A stretch of 64,000 nucleotides of DNA from Cristatella mucedo (Eukaryota > Bryozoa > Phylactolaemata > Cristatellidae): contig WPIO01000012.1 of the NCBI GenBank assembly GCA_009760855.2, positions 3,008,001 through 3,072,000 of the forward strand. Direction: 5' to 3'. Each line of letters starts with the position of its first letter. Within the stretch, counting starts at the first letter, position 1. A program made the position numbers and the translations under genes. Positions 43,501 through 62,202 of this stretch are shown here, in pieces. The notes beneath the pieces were generated by a model. It worked only from the letters and a program-made list of their open reading frames with translations. It had not been told where the DNA came from and did no database searches.

Positions 43501-45861
43501 GGGCCGTGGCTCTCTCGGCGGCCTCCAAGAGGCCCAGCGCACATGACTCCATACCCTGGCAGAGCCATCTCCTCGACGACCTGGCCATGGCGATCCAAGA
43601 TTTTCACCGTGTGATCCGACCTAGAGACAGACGAGCAGCACCAAGCTGAGAAGGCACCGGAGACAGCCGGCCAGCCAGCCAGCCAGCCAACCAGCCAGCA
43701 CCATCATTCAACGAGCTGCACTGCGCCGCAGCTCGTTGGCTCGGCCGGGAAGCGCCACTGTCGTCTCGAGTTTCCTGCACTCACCCAGTGGTGACCAGGT
43801 AGTTGCCCAGAGTCCGCTGCCAGCAGTAGGTGATGCTGCCGACGCCGTGCGACTTCTCGGCCACGGAGAAAATGCGCTGAAATAACACACGCAGATGGAA
43901 CGACGGTGCAGCTTGTGCTCGTTTGTGCGTCGATGGCTGGCCGACTGAACGGCTCACAAGGCGTCACTGCGAAAGCCGCTGCCAACCAGCGACTCCTGCA
44001 CGGCTGCCTGGGTCACAATGATGAAGGCCTCAGCCATGTCGTGTGGCCAGCAGCAGCAGCACGACAGCTGGACACACGGCAGGTGGCAGATCGAACACAG
44101 CAGGCAAGTAGCAGAGGAACGCCTCAGCACGCGAACTACTTCTGCTGGCTGCGTTCACTTGCCGAGCACGATGAGACGACCATGCTGCACGCTGCATTTG
44201 ATCTTTTGCTAAGTCACCTTGCAGATACGAGACAGAGAGGGCAGGGGAAATGAAGTGCTGATTGACTAGGTAAAAAGAAAAAGTAAAGATCAGCTGATCC
44301 GACAGCCTGATTTCCATAGCAGCAGAAAAGCCCTAGCAGCTTTCACCCAGCTTGCAGTGAGCAGTTAAGAATGTCCTTATATAGCATTCGTGGCACCTGG
44401 CCGGCCATAAATTATTCACCCTAATTCTTCATTTCATTAAGGGGGAAAGTCAAGAAATACCTATAGCATTTGTCCGACAATCGAACATGTGTTTATGGTA
44501 CCTTTGGAAAGACAAATATGTTAGAACTGGGATTGGAAGTTCTGATGACTTCCGCATGAAAGGAAAAATTCGTTATGCAAACCACGCCTAACCTGATGTA
44601 AACCGGAAGCAACAAATCTACAAATGAAAGATTTATCATTCTCTGCATCATACGTGACTTGTATTCCAACTTTTCGAACCTTGGTAGATCGCTATAGATG
44701 CTTGAAGCTTGTTGAGGTGCATACTTGTGACTTTTATACAGCTTCATTTCCAGGGTTGGTTGGTGCCTTGGAAATGAAATAATTCAACTAATATTTCACG
44801 TATTGGAGTGAAATTTGAAATGTGAGTTCACCTCTGTTTTTTTACCCTAGATTTTTAATATTTTTGATTTCGGTTTGATACAATTGGTTCTATAACACCC
44901 GGTGGCACCCTACAACCGGCGCTCTGCAGGCAAGGCCAGACAACCGGAATCAATCTCGTACTGCATATATTCAATAAACTGGGAAACGAAGGTCAATACC
45001 TAACGTTCGGGACTGTGATGCAATGGAATGGTCATTCTAGCCTGCAGCTGATCTGCCTTTACTCCCCTTTGAAGCTGCAACACTAAAGCATCATCACGGC
45101 GAGCCATCGCCCCTTGTCTACTCCTAACCTCTGCCGAACATCACCGAAATCAAGCATCGGCTCTCTATGTCGCGTATCTTCTGTGGTCACCGAAAACTTC
45201 TTAACCCAGAGCGGTGCGTTTTCATAACCAGTTTCGCGCGGACGATTGACTGCAAGCGACCACTTTTCACCGCATTCCACCTCGAAGCAGTTGCAGCAGC
45301 TGCTAAGCTTCGACGTAGCGAACGCAGCAAATATAATTCTTTTGTATAGCGCCCTAAGAAAACTTACTCTCTATTCAGGCGCTTCACATATCCAACGGGG
45401 CTCAAGCACACGAGCTCGGCCAGATCAAGGTCGGGGCGAGCACCTTAACCGCTGGGCCAAACCAGCTCGGCACATAGGCTAAAACTAAACTAGTGAGCTA
45501 AAGTGGCTAGCTAAAATAGAATGCTGACAAAACCGCAGTTCTCAGGTTGCACACTGGCATATGCCACAAAAAGAAAAGACATGCGTTCAATAATATAGCA
45601 CATAAGGCCTCGCAGGAAAAAAGTGGGTGCCATTCAGGAGGAAGAAAATGTGAAAGCTTGTGCTAGCAGCTGACTCTTCAGCTGCGAGCTAGAGGCGCTA
45701 AACCGCTGCCGTCAAGTACGTTCGGAAAGCGTGAATGCCGCGCCAGCAGCTCAGACAGAACCGGAAGAAGGACATCATAGTAAGCTCATACGCGTGATAA
45801 GTGCATATTCCGGCGGCATGTCCGAGTAGTGCTTCAGCACTGCACCATTGCCCACCTTCAT
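15800..45861 (-). CDS. WDR19: WDR19 / IFT144, intraflagellar transport complex A core subunit (complete, 30 coding exons)
   Basis: Thirty exons join in phase to 4,068 nt, encoding 1,355 residues plus a TGA stop. This is close to the usual length of about 1,340. Order: N-terminal WD40 propellers (residues 1 to about 650), a long TPR-like helical solenoid (about 650-1240) and C-terminal CxxC zinc-binding pairs (about 1250-1330). IFT144 is part of the IFT-A core that drives retrograde transport in cilia and brings membrane receptors into them. Landmarks include RIFSVAEKS (N-terminus), [84 protein letters not shown] and ACPMCSEKV. All introns are GT-AG except intron 27 (GC-AG). No internal stop or frameshift was found, so the gene looks functional. 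Confidence 0.96.
16420..16565 (-). mobile_element. Possible family-1 SINE relic
   Basis: The minus strand contains a GGGTTCGAATTC-type B box and a preceding region resembling the tRNA-like head. The central body is too diverged for a firm call. Confidence 0.3.
17351..18702 (-). other. WDR19 intron 27, GC-AG type
   Basis: The donor reads GTGAG|GCAAGT (GC at 18701-18702), the strong consensus for GC-AG introns. The acceptor is GCGCAG before exon 28 (17350). Phase agreement requires the GC donor. The rest of the intron holds no recognised element. Confidence 0.85.
18703..27868 (-). CDS. WDR19: WDR19 exons 16-27, TPR-like solenoid half
   Basis: Exons: 27733-27868, 27301-27473, 25596-25834, 24865-25023, 23373-23513, 22434-22648, 21979-22088, 20688-20837, 20241-20337, 19395-19519, 19104-19185, 18703-18853. 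They encode the helical repeat region, the part that packs against other IFT-A subunits. Well-conserved segments are [86 protein letters not shown] and [11 protein letters not shown]. Exon 27 must end at AG|GCAAGT: the only nearby GT (GTTGTT) would put exon 28 out of frame. Confidence 0.95.
19760..19858. repeat. (CA)n microsatellite
   Basis: CA tract of about 99 bp in WDR19 intron 24. Confidence 0.96.
20147..20185. repeat. (GT)n microsatellite
   Basis: GT tract of 39 bp in WDR19 intron 24, about 55 bp from the exon 24 donor. Confidence 0.95.
20838..21978 (-). other. WDR19 intron 22
   Basis: Non-coding; a short (CAAA)n run near 21697. No transposon or RNA gene was recognised. Confidence 0.6.
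23053..23249. repeat. (TA)n then (TATG)n compound microsatellite
   Basis: About 40 bp of TA, then about 120 bp of TATG units, ending in mixed TA/TATG, in WDR19 intron 20. Confidence 0.96.
23514..24864 (-). other. WDR19 intron 19 with two (GA)n tracts
   Basis: Contains (GA)n at 23838-23880 and 24605-24674. These are (TC)n on the transcribed strand. Otherwise nothing is recognised. Confidence 0.7.
25835..27300 (-). other. WDR19 intron 17
   Basis: A purine-rich GA/GGGA tract (25895-26080) forms a long pyrimidine run in the transcript, ending about 60 nt upstream of exon 18. The remainder has no recognised element. Confidence 0.7.
28058..45861 (-). CDS. WDR19: WDR19 exons 1-15, WD40 propeller half
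   Basis: Exons, 5' to 3': 45856-45861, 43785-43876, 43555-43620, 43226-43351, 42845-42943, 40903-41122, 38551-38663, 38235-38408, 36843-37056, 35417-35558, 33345-33451, 32934-33056, 30327-30476, 30040-30187, 28058-28224. Exon 1 codes only ATG AAG. An in-frame TAA lies upstream of this ATG, and -3 is a purine. For exon 4, the acceptor at 43352 gives [14 protein letters not shown], matching the family; the nearer AG breaks the frame. Exon 14 ends ATC AAA G, and its donor GT is the first GT of a (GT)n tract. The propeller repeats scaffold the IFT-A complex. Confidence 0.94.
28420..28610 (+). mobile_element. L2/CR1-like LINE C-terminal fragment
   Basis: The plus strand reads [23 protein letters not shown] (about 28503-28572), the typical post-RT end of L2/CR1 ORFs. 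It is antisense to WDR19 within intron 14. Confidence 0.7.
29699..29862 (-). mobile_element. tRNA-headed SINE, family 1 (young copy)
   Basis: The minus strand starts GAGCCATGATGGCACACTAGG, then TAAGGCGGTTGC, with B box GGTTCGAATCC. The central body GTGATCCTTTATCGCC and GCAAGCGGTGGCG follow, ending AGAGGCCGTTAAATCAGCTA. It is nearly identical in layout to copies at 54683-54849 and 57036-57209. Confidence 0.8.
29982..30039. repeat. (CA)n microsatellite forming a splice donor
   Basis: Twenty-nine CA units, (GT)29 on the WDR19 strand. The tract starts at the first intronic base after exon 14, so its first GT is the donor dinucleotide. Confidence 0.93.
30968..31035 (-). mobile_element. L2 3' tail with (TTA)n
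   Basis: The minus strand reads AGTGCTTAGAAAGAGATTTAG, CTCTCTGAAAGATGCTATGCAAATG, then TTATTATTATT. Confidence 0.7.
32400..32880 (-). mobile_element. L2-like reverse transcriptase fragment with intact YADD box
   Basis: The minus strand reads [20 protein letters not shown], then [20 protein letters not shown] and [14 protein letters not shown], followed by [12 protein letters not shown] (about 32450-32490). The catalytic [11 protein letters not shown] box is intact, but the piece is only part of the RT and upstream frames are broken. It is in the same orientation as WDR19, in intron 12. Confidence 0.8.
33452..35416 (-). other. WDR19 intron 10
   Basis: Holds G runs (34380-34422, 34569-34582), a (CAG)n run (35278-35302) and a CA-rich region. 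No element or gene was recognised. Confidence 0.6.
35790..35921. repeat. (TA)n cluster with perfect palindromes
   Basis: TA tracts joined by AAGCTATA / TATAGCTT boundaries. Bases 35821-35850 are a perfect 30-bp palindrome (ATAAGC to GCTTAT). TATAGC boundaries recur near 35884 and 35920. It has strong cruciform potential. Confidence 0.9.
36190..36255 (-). mobile_element. L2 3' tail with (TTA)n
   Basis: The minus strand reads GCCTAGAAAGAGATTAAG, then TTCTCTGAGGATGCTATACAAATG and TTATTATTATTACTATT. Confidence 0.7.
37136..37563. repeat. (GA)n / (GAAA)n tract, ~430 bp
   Basis: Purine tract on the plus strand, polypyrimidine in the WDR19 transcript, starting about 80 nt upstream of the exon 9 acceptor. 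The long Ser/Leu-rich frame running through it into exon 9 is intron read-through, not protein. Confidence 0.95.
38664..40902 (-). other. WDR19 intron 6
   Basis: Contains an L2 3' end (39655-40015, minus). No other element was recognised. Confidence 0.7.
39655..40015 (-). mobile_element. L2-like LINE 3' end with tail
   Basis: The minus strand reads [19 protein letters not shown], then [15 protein letters not shown] and a stop, a short 3' UTR, the shared tail AAGTGCCTAGGAAGAGATTTAG and (TTA)n with a TCATCA end. It is closely related to the copy at 54860-55815. Confidence 0.8.
41123..42844 (-). other. WDR19 intron 5
   Basis: AT-rich non-coding sequence. A perfect GCGCATGCGC palindrome occurs near 42705. 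No element was recognised. Confidence 0.6.
43877..45855 (-). other. WDR19 intron 1
   Basis: 1,979-bp intron between the 6-nt coding part of exon 1 and exon 2. It contains one L2-tailed SINE (45334-45472, minus). Confidence 0.75.
45334..45472 (-). mobile_element. L2-tailed tRNA SINE, family 2
   Basis: The minus strand begins GAGCTGGTTTGGCCCAGCGG, then TTAAGGTGCTCGCC (A-box region), with GTGCTTGAGCCCCG as B box. It ends GAAGCGCCTGAATAGAGAG, TTTTCTTAGGGCGCTATACAAAAG: the L2 tail. It matches the copies at 7.9 and 63.2-63.6 kb. Confidence 0.75.
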
Positions 45862-46400
45862 TCCGACCCGCAGCCCCGGTTACGAGGCGGTTACCAGACG
45901 CCGCCAGTGCCGGAGGAATGTACACGCGCTTGCGCTCTACGTTTCCGGTAGAAACATGCATGGTCAGAAACCTTCTAGAGCTTGCATGTACGCTCTAAAT
46001 GTATTGGAAACTTTTCATAAAAAATAATTACTTAGTAATTTATTAATAGTAAGAATTTATTGCAAAAATGTATGGCCGCAAGTATCCTTTAAGCCCCATA
46101 ACTGTAGTTCTAAGCTACCCGTGGCGCCGTGCTTGGGACGATGGTACTTGCTTTCCCTTCTACGTAGTCTATTAGATCGTGCCCTAAAAGTGCGAAAGGC
46201 AAGCGATCTCATTCATGCCTATGCGTCTCCTTTCAAAGAAGTAGCACTAATGTCCACCGCGAAAGCGCCCGGCCCCGATTCGAGGTAATTGCATCGCGGC
46301 GCCCGCGCTTTTCTGGCGAACCATGCCGCTTTTCAGACCTGGCTCCCTGAGAGCGGCAAGCACCGCTGTCATTAGTCGTGACCTGCTACGTTAGTTGTGA
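45862..46400. promoter_or_regulatory. WDR19 5' region, possible shared promoter with ATRX
   Basis: Upstream flank of WDR19, with a CpG-containing segment (45862-45910 and 46250-46350). Two GTTAC(C) half-sites (45879-45883 and 45890-45895) resemble RFX X-box halves, the usual regulators of IFT genes, but no complete X-box is present. ATRX runs the other way to the right, so a bidirectional promoter is possible but unproven. Confidence 0.3.
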
Positions 46401-47963
46401 TCCTTGCTGAGCTCCCTGTTATGCTTGGCTTCGCATGCCTGACGATCGCGCCGTCTGAAGCGTAGATGGTTGCCCTCACCTCGCAGCTAAAACAAAGGAC
46501 GTCGACTTAAAAATGCGCGTTTAGCTGTCGACGCTCTTCATAAGATTTTGTAATCTTAGTGAGTAACCAGTTTTTGCACTGGTAAGTGATAATCTGCCAA
46601 CGCTACTGCATAGCTAATGTACCGACCCGCAACGTCTTATCGCTGGCAAAATGAAGTTCGTGCAAATCGCAGGTGGTCCGATAATAGTAGCTAGTATAGT
46701 TATTGTAATCATACATCTGTATGACGCTCCAGGACAATAAGTCGTTTATATAACGCCCTAAGAACAAAATCTATCCGGCCGCTGTACAACTCGCTGCAAG
46801 AGAAGCTTTGACTAAGGGCTAGACATATAATCGTTGTTGGAAATACTGGGTTTGATGCCGTGTTGACATATTAAACGCCTTGGGATGCAACGTAACCTGA
46901 CAGGCTTTTTGAAGTTTTGCTGTATGTTTTCCTAGGGTTCTATCGCGTATCCCGGCTTGCAGTTTGGCATTTAACTGTGTGTCTTCTTCCTACCCAAAGA
47001 GTGCACGGAAACTTACTTTGCTGTATTAACGATGGGGTGCTGAGATTATAAATATGGTCTGTGTGCGAATTTTTAGTCGTACTATTTAGGTTACTGAACC
47101 TTATGGACAGGGCGTGCAAAATAATGATTCAACAGATGTTCATGTCCTCGGAATACATGCACCACCGGAAATACATGTACAGCCGACACTATATCCGACC
47201 CCGGTTGGGATCGGTAGTAGGAACTAATGTGCTTTGGTCGTTCTTAATACCAAGCACCAGTTTTCAGCCATCCCCGTGTGAATAGCGCTTGACCTATTTC
47301 AGACTTTTGTCTTTATGCCGTTTAATCAGCCGTGGTCTTCTACCCTAGTCGCCCAAGGGTGCTCCTATAGGTAAGTCTACCACATATCATTTCCAGGCAA
47401 ACTTCCATCCCAGTAGTGGCTTCTGGTGATTCAGTTGATTGGCATCAAGCTAGCTTTCCTATTTATAGAATGCAGATGTCTTATGTGATCCTCGTGTGAC
47501 TTATTATTTTGAAACCCTAAGCAGCATCAGTTTGACTCCGTCTTGGCATATTTAACCAGGTTGAATCTGACATAGCCTTCACTCATCACAATAAGGCAAC
47601 TTTCCGGTTGCTAATACCTTGTTAATGAAGTGATTGCGAGGATGCTGTTATCAATCTTGGCATTCTCACATTTTCGGCATCTCTAGCTAATGCTGAGATT
47701 GCTGGATTCGGAGTTGCCAGTGGGCATGCACATCATTCGAACCCCTACATTACCTTGTGCACAGACATGTTTGAGATTATGTTCTATATTGAAAGTATGG
47801 ATTTTATAACTTACACAGCTGTCTTAGTGTAAGGGTTTTCGATTCAAAATGTTTCTGTGAGTCTGGTGGTCTCGAACTTATGCTAGTCGATAGCCATTTA
47901 CTGTGGGGATATTGTTTGTTAGGCACTTCATGGGCCACTGGCTGATCCTAAGTAAATAAATAT

Positions 47964-48118
47964 GAGCTGATTTAACAGCCTTATTTTTTATAGCAGCAGA
48001 AGAGTCTTAACGGCTACTACCAACACTTACAGTGGCTAATAAAGGATCGCCCAACTGAAGGACTCGAACCCACTACCTAGGTCGTGAAGATCGAGTATCT
48101 TAATTCCTGGGTTAAGAC
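47964..48118 (-). mobile_element. tRNA-headed SINE, family 1
   Basis: The minus strand shows GTGGGTTCGAGTCCTTCAG (B box), then GGGCGATCCTTTATTAGCC, GTTGGTAGTAGCCGTTAAGA and TGTTAAATCAGCTCAT at the end. The head is partly degraded. Confidence 0.65.
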
Positions 48119-49380
48119 CCAGGGGCAACCCTACTCGGAGTAGGAGGGCTGGTGGGTGGGGCAGACACGTTAATACCCTGGACTTGATTGAGACTAGAAT
48201 GCCTCTAATTTGTATGGTGGCTACGGTAGCCAGTTTTAGTCTGACACTTGCCTACATGTGCTTGAACTGCCTGTCGTGAATGCTTGGTAGACATAAGCTC
48301 CCCATCTCAACTGTACTTGCCATCAGTGTGACCAGATGTGGTCTCTGTAATAGCTTCTTGGAATAGAGGTTATGATTGCTAGCATGGCTATCTTGCTGAC
48401 TGCATACACATCTTATTAAGATAAATGGACTGTGTAAAATGCTACCTTCAAAAGGCATTCAGGTTAGCTTCTTCCCTTTTGTAAAGCTTATTTCTGACCT
48501 TTGCCCATGGTCGATGCTTAGCTGTTGAAGCTAGTATGTTACTTTCTTCTGGCCCCGACATCCACAGTACTAGCAGTACGACGATTTAGAAGGTCTAGCC
48601 AGCATGACCATTAAAGCCCTTAACGGCAAGAAGCCATTAGGTACCTTGACATAATGAAGACACAGGTGCATGATATGCATTAAACTCTAGCATGAGCAAA
48701 CTATCAACTATCAGAGTCTGCTAATTGCGTTCAGCCTTCAATTTTGCTAATTTAATAGAAACTTACTGTATGTTTATAGTGCATCAAGTTGTTGAAGCAC
48801 ACTTTTCTGATGTTCCGGTGCATTTTGCTGTAAGTGATTGTTGGAACTAGGTATTAAACTTCGTACAGGAATTCTGGACGAGTTGATTACCAGACCCTGT
48901 CCTTTTTGTTGCAGAATTTTGAGATATTTGAGTTTTCATAGGTAGTTATCTACTTGAGGAGAGCTATTGATAGTGTGCCATGTGCTCGCATGGCTGACAT
49001 AAGATATTAACAAATCAATATAAGATAGCACTGTGAGAAAGAATACATTCTGTAAAAGTGGGCTACTTGCCCAATTGTCAATTTCCAACCAGCACCCAAA
49101 AGATCCCAGAAGTCCTATTTTTCAACGACATATGCATTTTTTTGTCTGAACTTGGATTAGTAACTTAGGTGAATAGTTAGAAACAGGTTTCACCACAATA
49201 TAGCAGTGGCAGTGCAAGGATTACCAGCGTGGGGAGACCCCTTCGGAAAATGATAAACTCAATGGAAATCACATCTTTATTTGATACGTGAGCTGCTGCT
49301 GTGCACCAATTGTAAGTATGGTATCTGATCATTCGTCATCATCACGGCCGTTTCTTTCTCACCATACTACAAAAAAATGT

Positions 49381-49540
49381 TACGTGATTCAACAGCCTTA
49401 ACTGTATATCGGCAGAAGCACTCTAATGGCTATCACCACCACTGCAGTGGAAAATTAAGGATCACCCACTGCAGGGCTCAAGCCTTCAACTTTGTTTTTT
49501 GAAGAATGAATGAGCACCTTACCTTTGAGCTAGCATAGAT
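49381..49540 (-). mobile_element. tRNA-headed SINE, family 1 (old copy)
   Basis: The minus strand shows TAGCTCAAAGGTAAGGTGCT (A-box region), GGCTTGAGCCC (B box), GTGGGTGATCCTTAATTTTCC, GTGGTGATAGCCATTAGAG and AAGGCTGTTGAATCACGTA. Confidence 0.65.
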
Positions 49541-49718
49541 AGCATCGTTGAGGTACTCCCCAATCATCATCGATCGACGGCGTGTCTTGACAAGTTTCAT
49601 TGTGTAGAACACTCATTAGACCTTGGCAATTGACACTGGCAGTGTCAGACAGAGTAAGTCACACCCAGCTTGTACAGCAGGTCATTTTCTGGTCGTGGCT
49701 CGACCAGACTGTTCCAGA

Positions 49719-49839
49719 ATGGCGGCAAGATCAAAAAATGACCCGAAGTTCTTAAGTGCGGAGTCTAATCTTTCCCCCTATGAAAATTATGAAGCTGCAG
49801 TTTTAAGAGAGTCGGCTCAACGTCTGGAAAATCTATCTT
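49719..49839 (+). CDS. Candidate first coding exon of ATRX (tentative)
   Basis: ATG in a strong context (AGAATGG) opens MAARSKNDPKFLSAESNL. The frame continues to a TGA at 49875, but a donor-like T|GTAAGAA at 49840 would end an exon after LENLS. With exons 50931-51013 and 52724-52928 (alternative acceptor) the phases close into the ATRX frame. Similarity to known ATRX N-termini is weak, so this could also be an unrelated 52-residue frame. Confidence 0.3.
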
Positions 49840-50029
49840 GTAAGAATTTAGTTGCATACTCAAAGATTGTTGAGTGAAGATGCAAGCAGCCAGGCAGAAC
49901 ATCTCCATCGACTCGTCAAATCGAAAGTTCATTTCTGTTTCTATATCTTTTCGATTGACGAGTAGAATAAGTTGATGTGAAAGAAGTGTTTGTTTCAATT
50001 TATTTGCTCATTGCAACGAGGGTGACTTT

Positions 50030-50490
50030 GTAGGATGTAGTTAGGGATCATGTCGCGCACCTCGATCTCACGATGCTGACAGAACTTGTATGCCTTTGTC
50101 CAGAAATAATCTTACCCTGCCATCTGCATTTCTGTGGGCAGCTGGTCGACCAAGTTGCAGTCAATGACAGTATCCACTTCCTGTGCTCCATGCGATGTAT
50201 GATGGTGAACTTGAATTAAAGTGTGGTCGAGGAGGCATGTCACCTTAATTCTCTGGTCAGCCTTGTTAGCATTCTTTTCGGCGACCATCACTTGCTACAT
50301 CAGGCTTGCATTCACCTGCTGTATAAAAAACTCACACACTGCCCATAGGTTATGCACATGACTATGCAGTTTTCTTGATCGTGTGTCTGCTTGAGATTGT
50401 ACTGTCGCAAATCTACCAAAAGTAATGTTAGCAAGGATTCTTTGTAAAGCCAGGCACAAGTGTGTGCTGACGTATGGCTTTGCCACCTCC
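50030..50490 (-). pseudogene. Unidentified protein-like remnant
   Basis: The minus strand shows protein-like stretches broken by stops: RILANITFGRFATVQ, then ADQRIKVTCLLDHTLIQVHH, EVDTVIDCNLVDQLPTEMQ and TKAYKFCQHREIEVRDMIPN. It lacks splice signals between pieces and could be a decayed processed copy of a host gene. I cannot name the parent. Confidence 0.25.
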
Positions 50491-50930
50491 GAACTGAGCT
50501 ATTGGCACGCGACCCTACAAAGCTTTGCGCATTGGCGTGCGACCCTGCAAAGCAGGGTCACGCGAGTCAGCTTGGATGTCTACCCTTTTGTTCCATGATG
50601 CATTAGGTATTTTATATTAATAATGAGCTTCATTCTGTGGTTTTGACTGGTGTGCTTAGCAAATTGACACTGGTGTAATAGTAATTTCAAGTTGTCATCA
50701 TTGCTTTGCTTGCCATTGCTGTTTGCATCGTTTCAAACCCACCTGGTCCACGGCCTTGGAGGTACACGATCCTGCTTTTCCAACCTTAACAGCTTCTGAA
50801 GAAGTGCATTGGCAAAAATTATAATGATTAATTAAGTGCATCGTTGACATCTGCTTAGCCGAAGCCTGCTTATGCCGGTCATTTGTCACACGACGTGTAC
50901 AAGATTTGCCAGAACTGGTTTCATTTTCAG

Positions 50931-51013
50931 ACCAGGAAGGCTTGACCAGGTCGTCACCATGTTGGCAAATCGTGATTCGGGTGGTGCTGCAACTGGGGAA
51001 GAAGCACAGAAAG
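50931..51013 (+). CDS. Candidate 5' exon of ATRX (tentative)
   Basis: Bounded by a good acceptor (TTTCATTTTCAG) and donor (AAAG|GTAGTC). It may be coding in the frame ending GKKHRK, which joins in phase to IPHRVIKTTENK of the next exon. It may instead be 5' UTR, or code in the frame with its own ATG (MLANRDSGGAATGEEAQK), which does not match the phase of the next exon. Confidence 0.35.
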
Positions 51014-52713
51014 GTAGTCATCGTCGAAGGTTAGTGACTAGGTGTGACTACTGGCCTGATGAGGCTGACACCGTTATGATTGGAAGCTGACGATATATTT
51101 CTCAAACCCCCAAAAGAGTGGGTCTATGGATCACAGAGTTGCCGAGTACATGAAACTAAGCTGTAGTTGTGTTTTCATTATCTAGTCTTGTCCTGCTTTT
51201 GCATGCCTAAGCCGTTTTGCATTTCTTTCCCTGTAAAGCCGAGCTTTGTAGACTGGTGGTGTTTAGGGACCTATTTATAGTGAATAATTTTGCTACGGTA
51301 ACAAGCTGGAAAAATCTTGCTGCCGAATCTCATGTTTGTAACCTCAGTTGGCATGTCTTGTTAATTCACTACTCACCGGATTATTGTCATGGTAACTTCT
51401 TCACATCAACCTTCTTGCTTCCCAACTGTACACAGTGACTCCTAACTTTTACTGTCTGCTTACGATAAGCAATGCCAATTTCAACCTGCTTCTCAACCAG
51501 GATACACTCGGTCGCATAAACGTCCTAGCAGTTTGGTCACTGCTGCTGTGACTGAAAATTTGTTCGGGAAGTAAAGAGGGTTTTCTACTATGCCTAGCAT
51601 ACTAAAGTTTTGCAAAGCACGTGAAAATATTTAACGACAGCCCAAAAACAAATGCTCATGCTGCTGGTATGCATGGGTTTAGTGTGACGTCGTCCCAACG
51701 CGATTCTGTATGACGTCCCTTGTCTGGCCACACATAAAGGCAACCAGCATATCTCCTGCTGTAGCACATTCCACTGAGCCTGGGATTTTCTCTAATAGTC
51801 ACCACTGGTGTGGACCGAACAGTGCTTCTCGTATTCTGACACCAGCTTTACAAGTACCCATTTCTAGCTTGAGCTGCAGTGATTTCACATGTGATTTGTT
51901 GGTTATCCTGATTTATTCTTGGTTAGTTTCCTAGGGACTAGACAGTTTAGTTTATGGTAGAATTTATGTGTCAAATTGCGATTGTCGGGCTATCTCCGAC
52001 CCTGATGGTTTGGTTCAAGACTACTGTCCTGTTTGGTGTCTAGCACAGATTAATTTGTTCAGATAGACTGGCTGTTGGGGTTAGCTCTCCAACACGAAAA
52101 GATATATTTTTGGCACATCGGCATTCCTTGTCAAGAATTTATCAAGTGCAAGTCAAGTACCTTGCAGATCTGCACGACTTGCTCTTTTAAAATTTCAGTA
52201 GGGGCATCTAGGGCTTGGCCTTTCGAAGCAATGGAAAGCGCAATGGAAACAAAATATTATGTAACCAAAATAATTGTAGTCTAAAATGTAAACATCGGTC
52301 AGCAAAGGACAAAACAAAGCTTGATACTGTGTTTATTCTCCACTTTAGCTTCTAGTCGTCCTCTTGCGGCTGCTAATCTTTTCGTTGGTTACTCGGCACT
52401 CATTAGTCGACAAGTTCTTGGCATGCAGAGTAACCAGTTGTACGTGCTCGGGTACAAGGTAGCCTGGTGTGCATCAGTGAGCTTAAATTTGTCCTTCCGT
52501 TTGTGTAGCTATGATAGAGCCTCCCATGTGCAAACTGGCACAAGTGTTGCCTGCTTGTATCTATCTTCAGTTTCAGCCATCAAATACTTTCCGGGTGCCT
52601 GCTTCTTTTGCAAGCTTCATGCTGTATAAGTCGGACAAATTAAGTAAAGTGGCAGCATTTTTTCTGCCTGTCTTTAAACTGCAGTTGCTATAGACCCTAT
52701 TCTTTAACTGTAG

Positions 52714-62202
<9,489 letters not shown>

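Larger units (their letters stand above)
46401..49718. other. Intergenic or 5' intronic region left of ATRX
   Basis: AT-rich and mostly unassigned. It holds a minus-strand L2-type tail relic (about 46740-46790) and two family-1 SINEs (47964-48118 and 49381-49540, minus). No coding exon was recognised. Confidence 0.5.

Noticed and set aside
45878-45896. X-box (RFX site) in front of WDR19
   Set aside because: Only two direct half-sites (GTTAC) are present; the second, inverted half of an X-box is missing, so it is noted only as a possibility.
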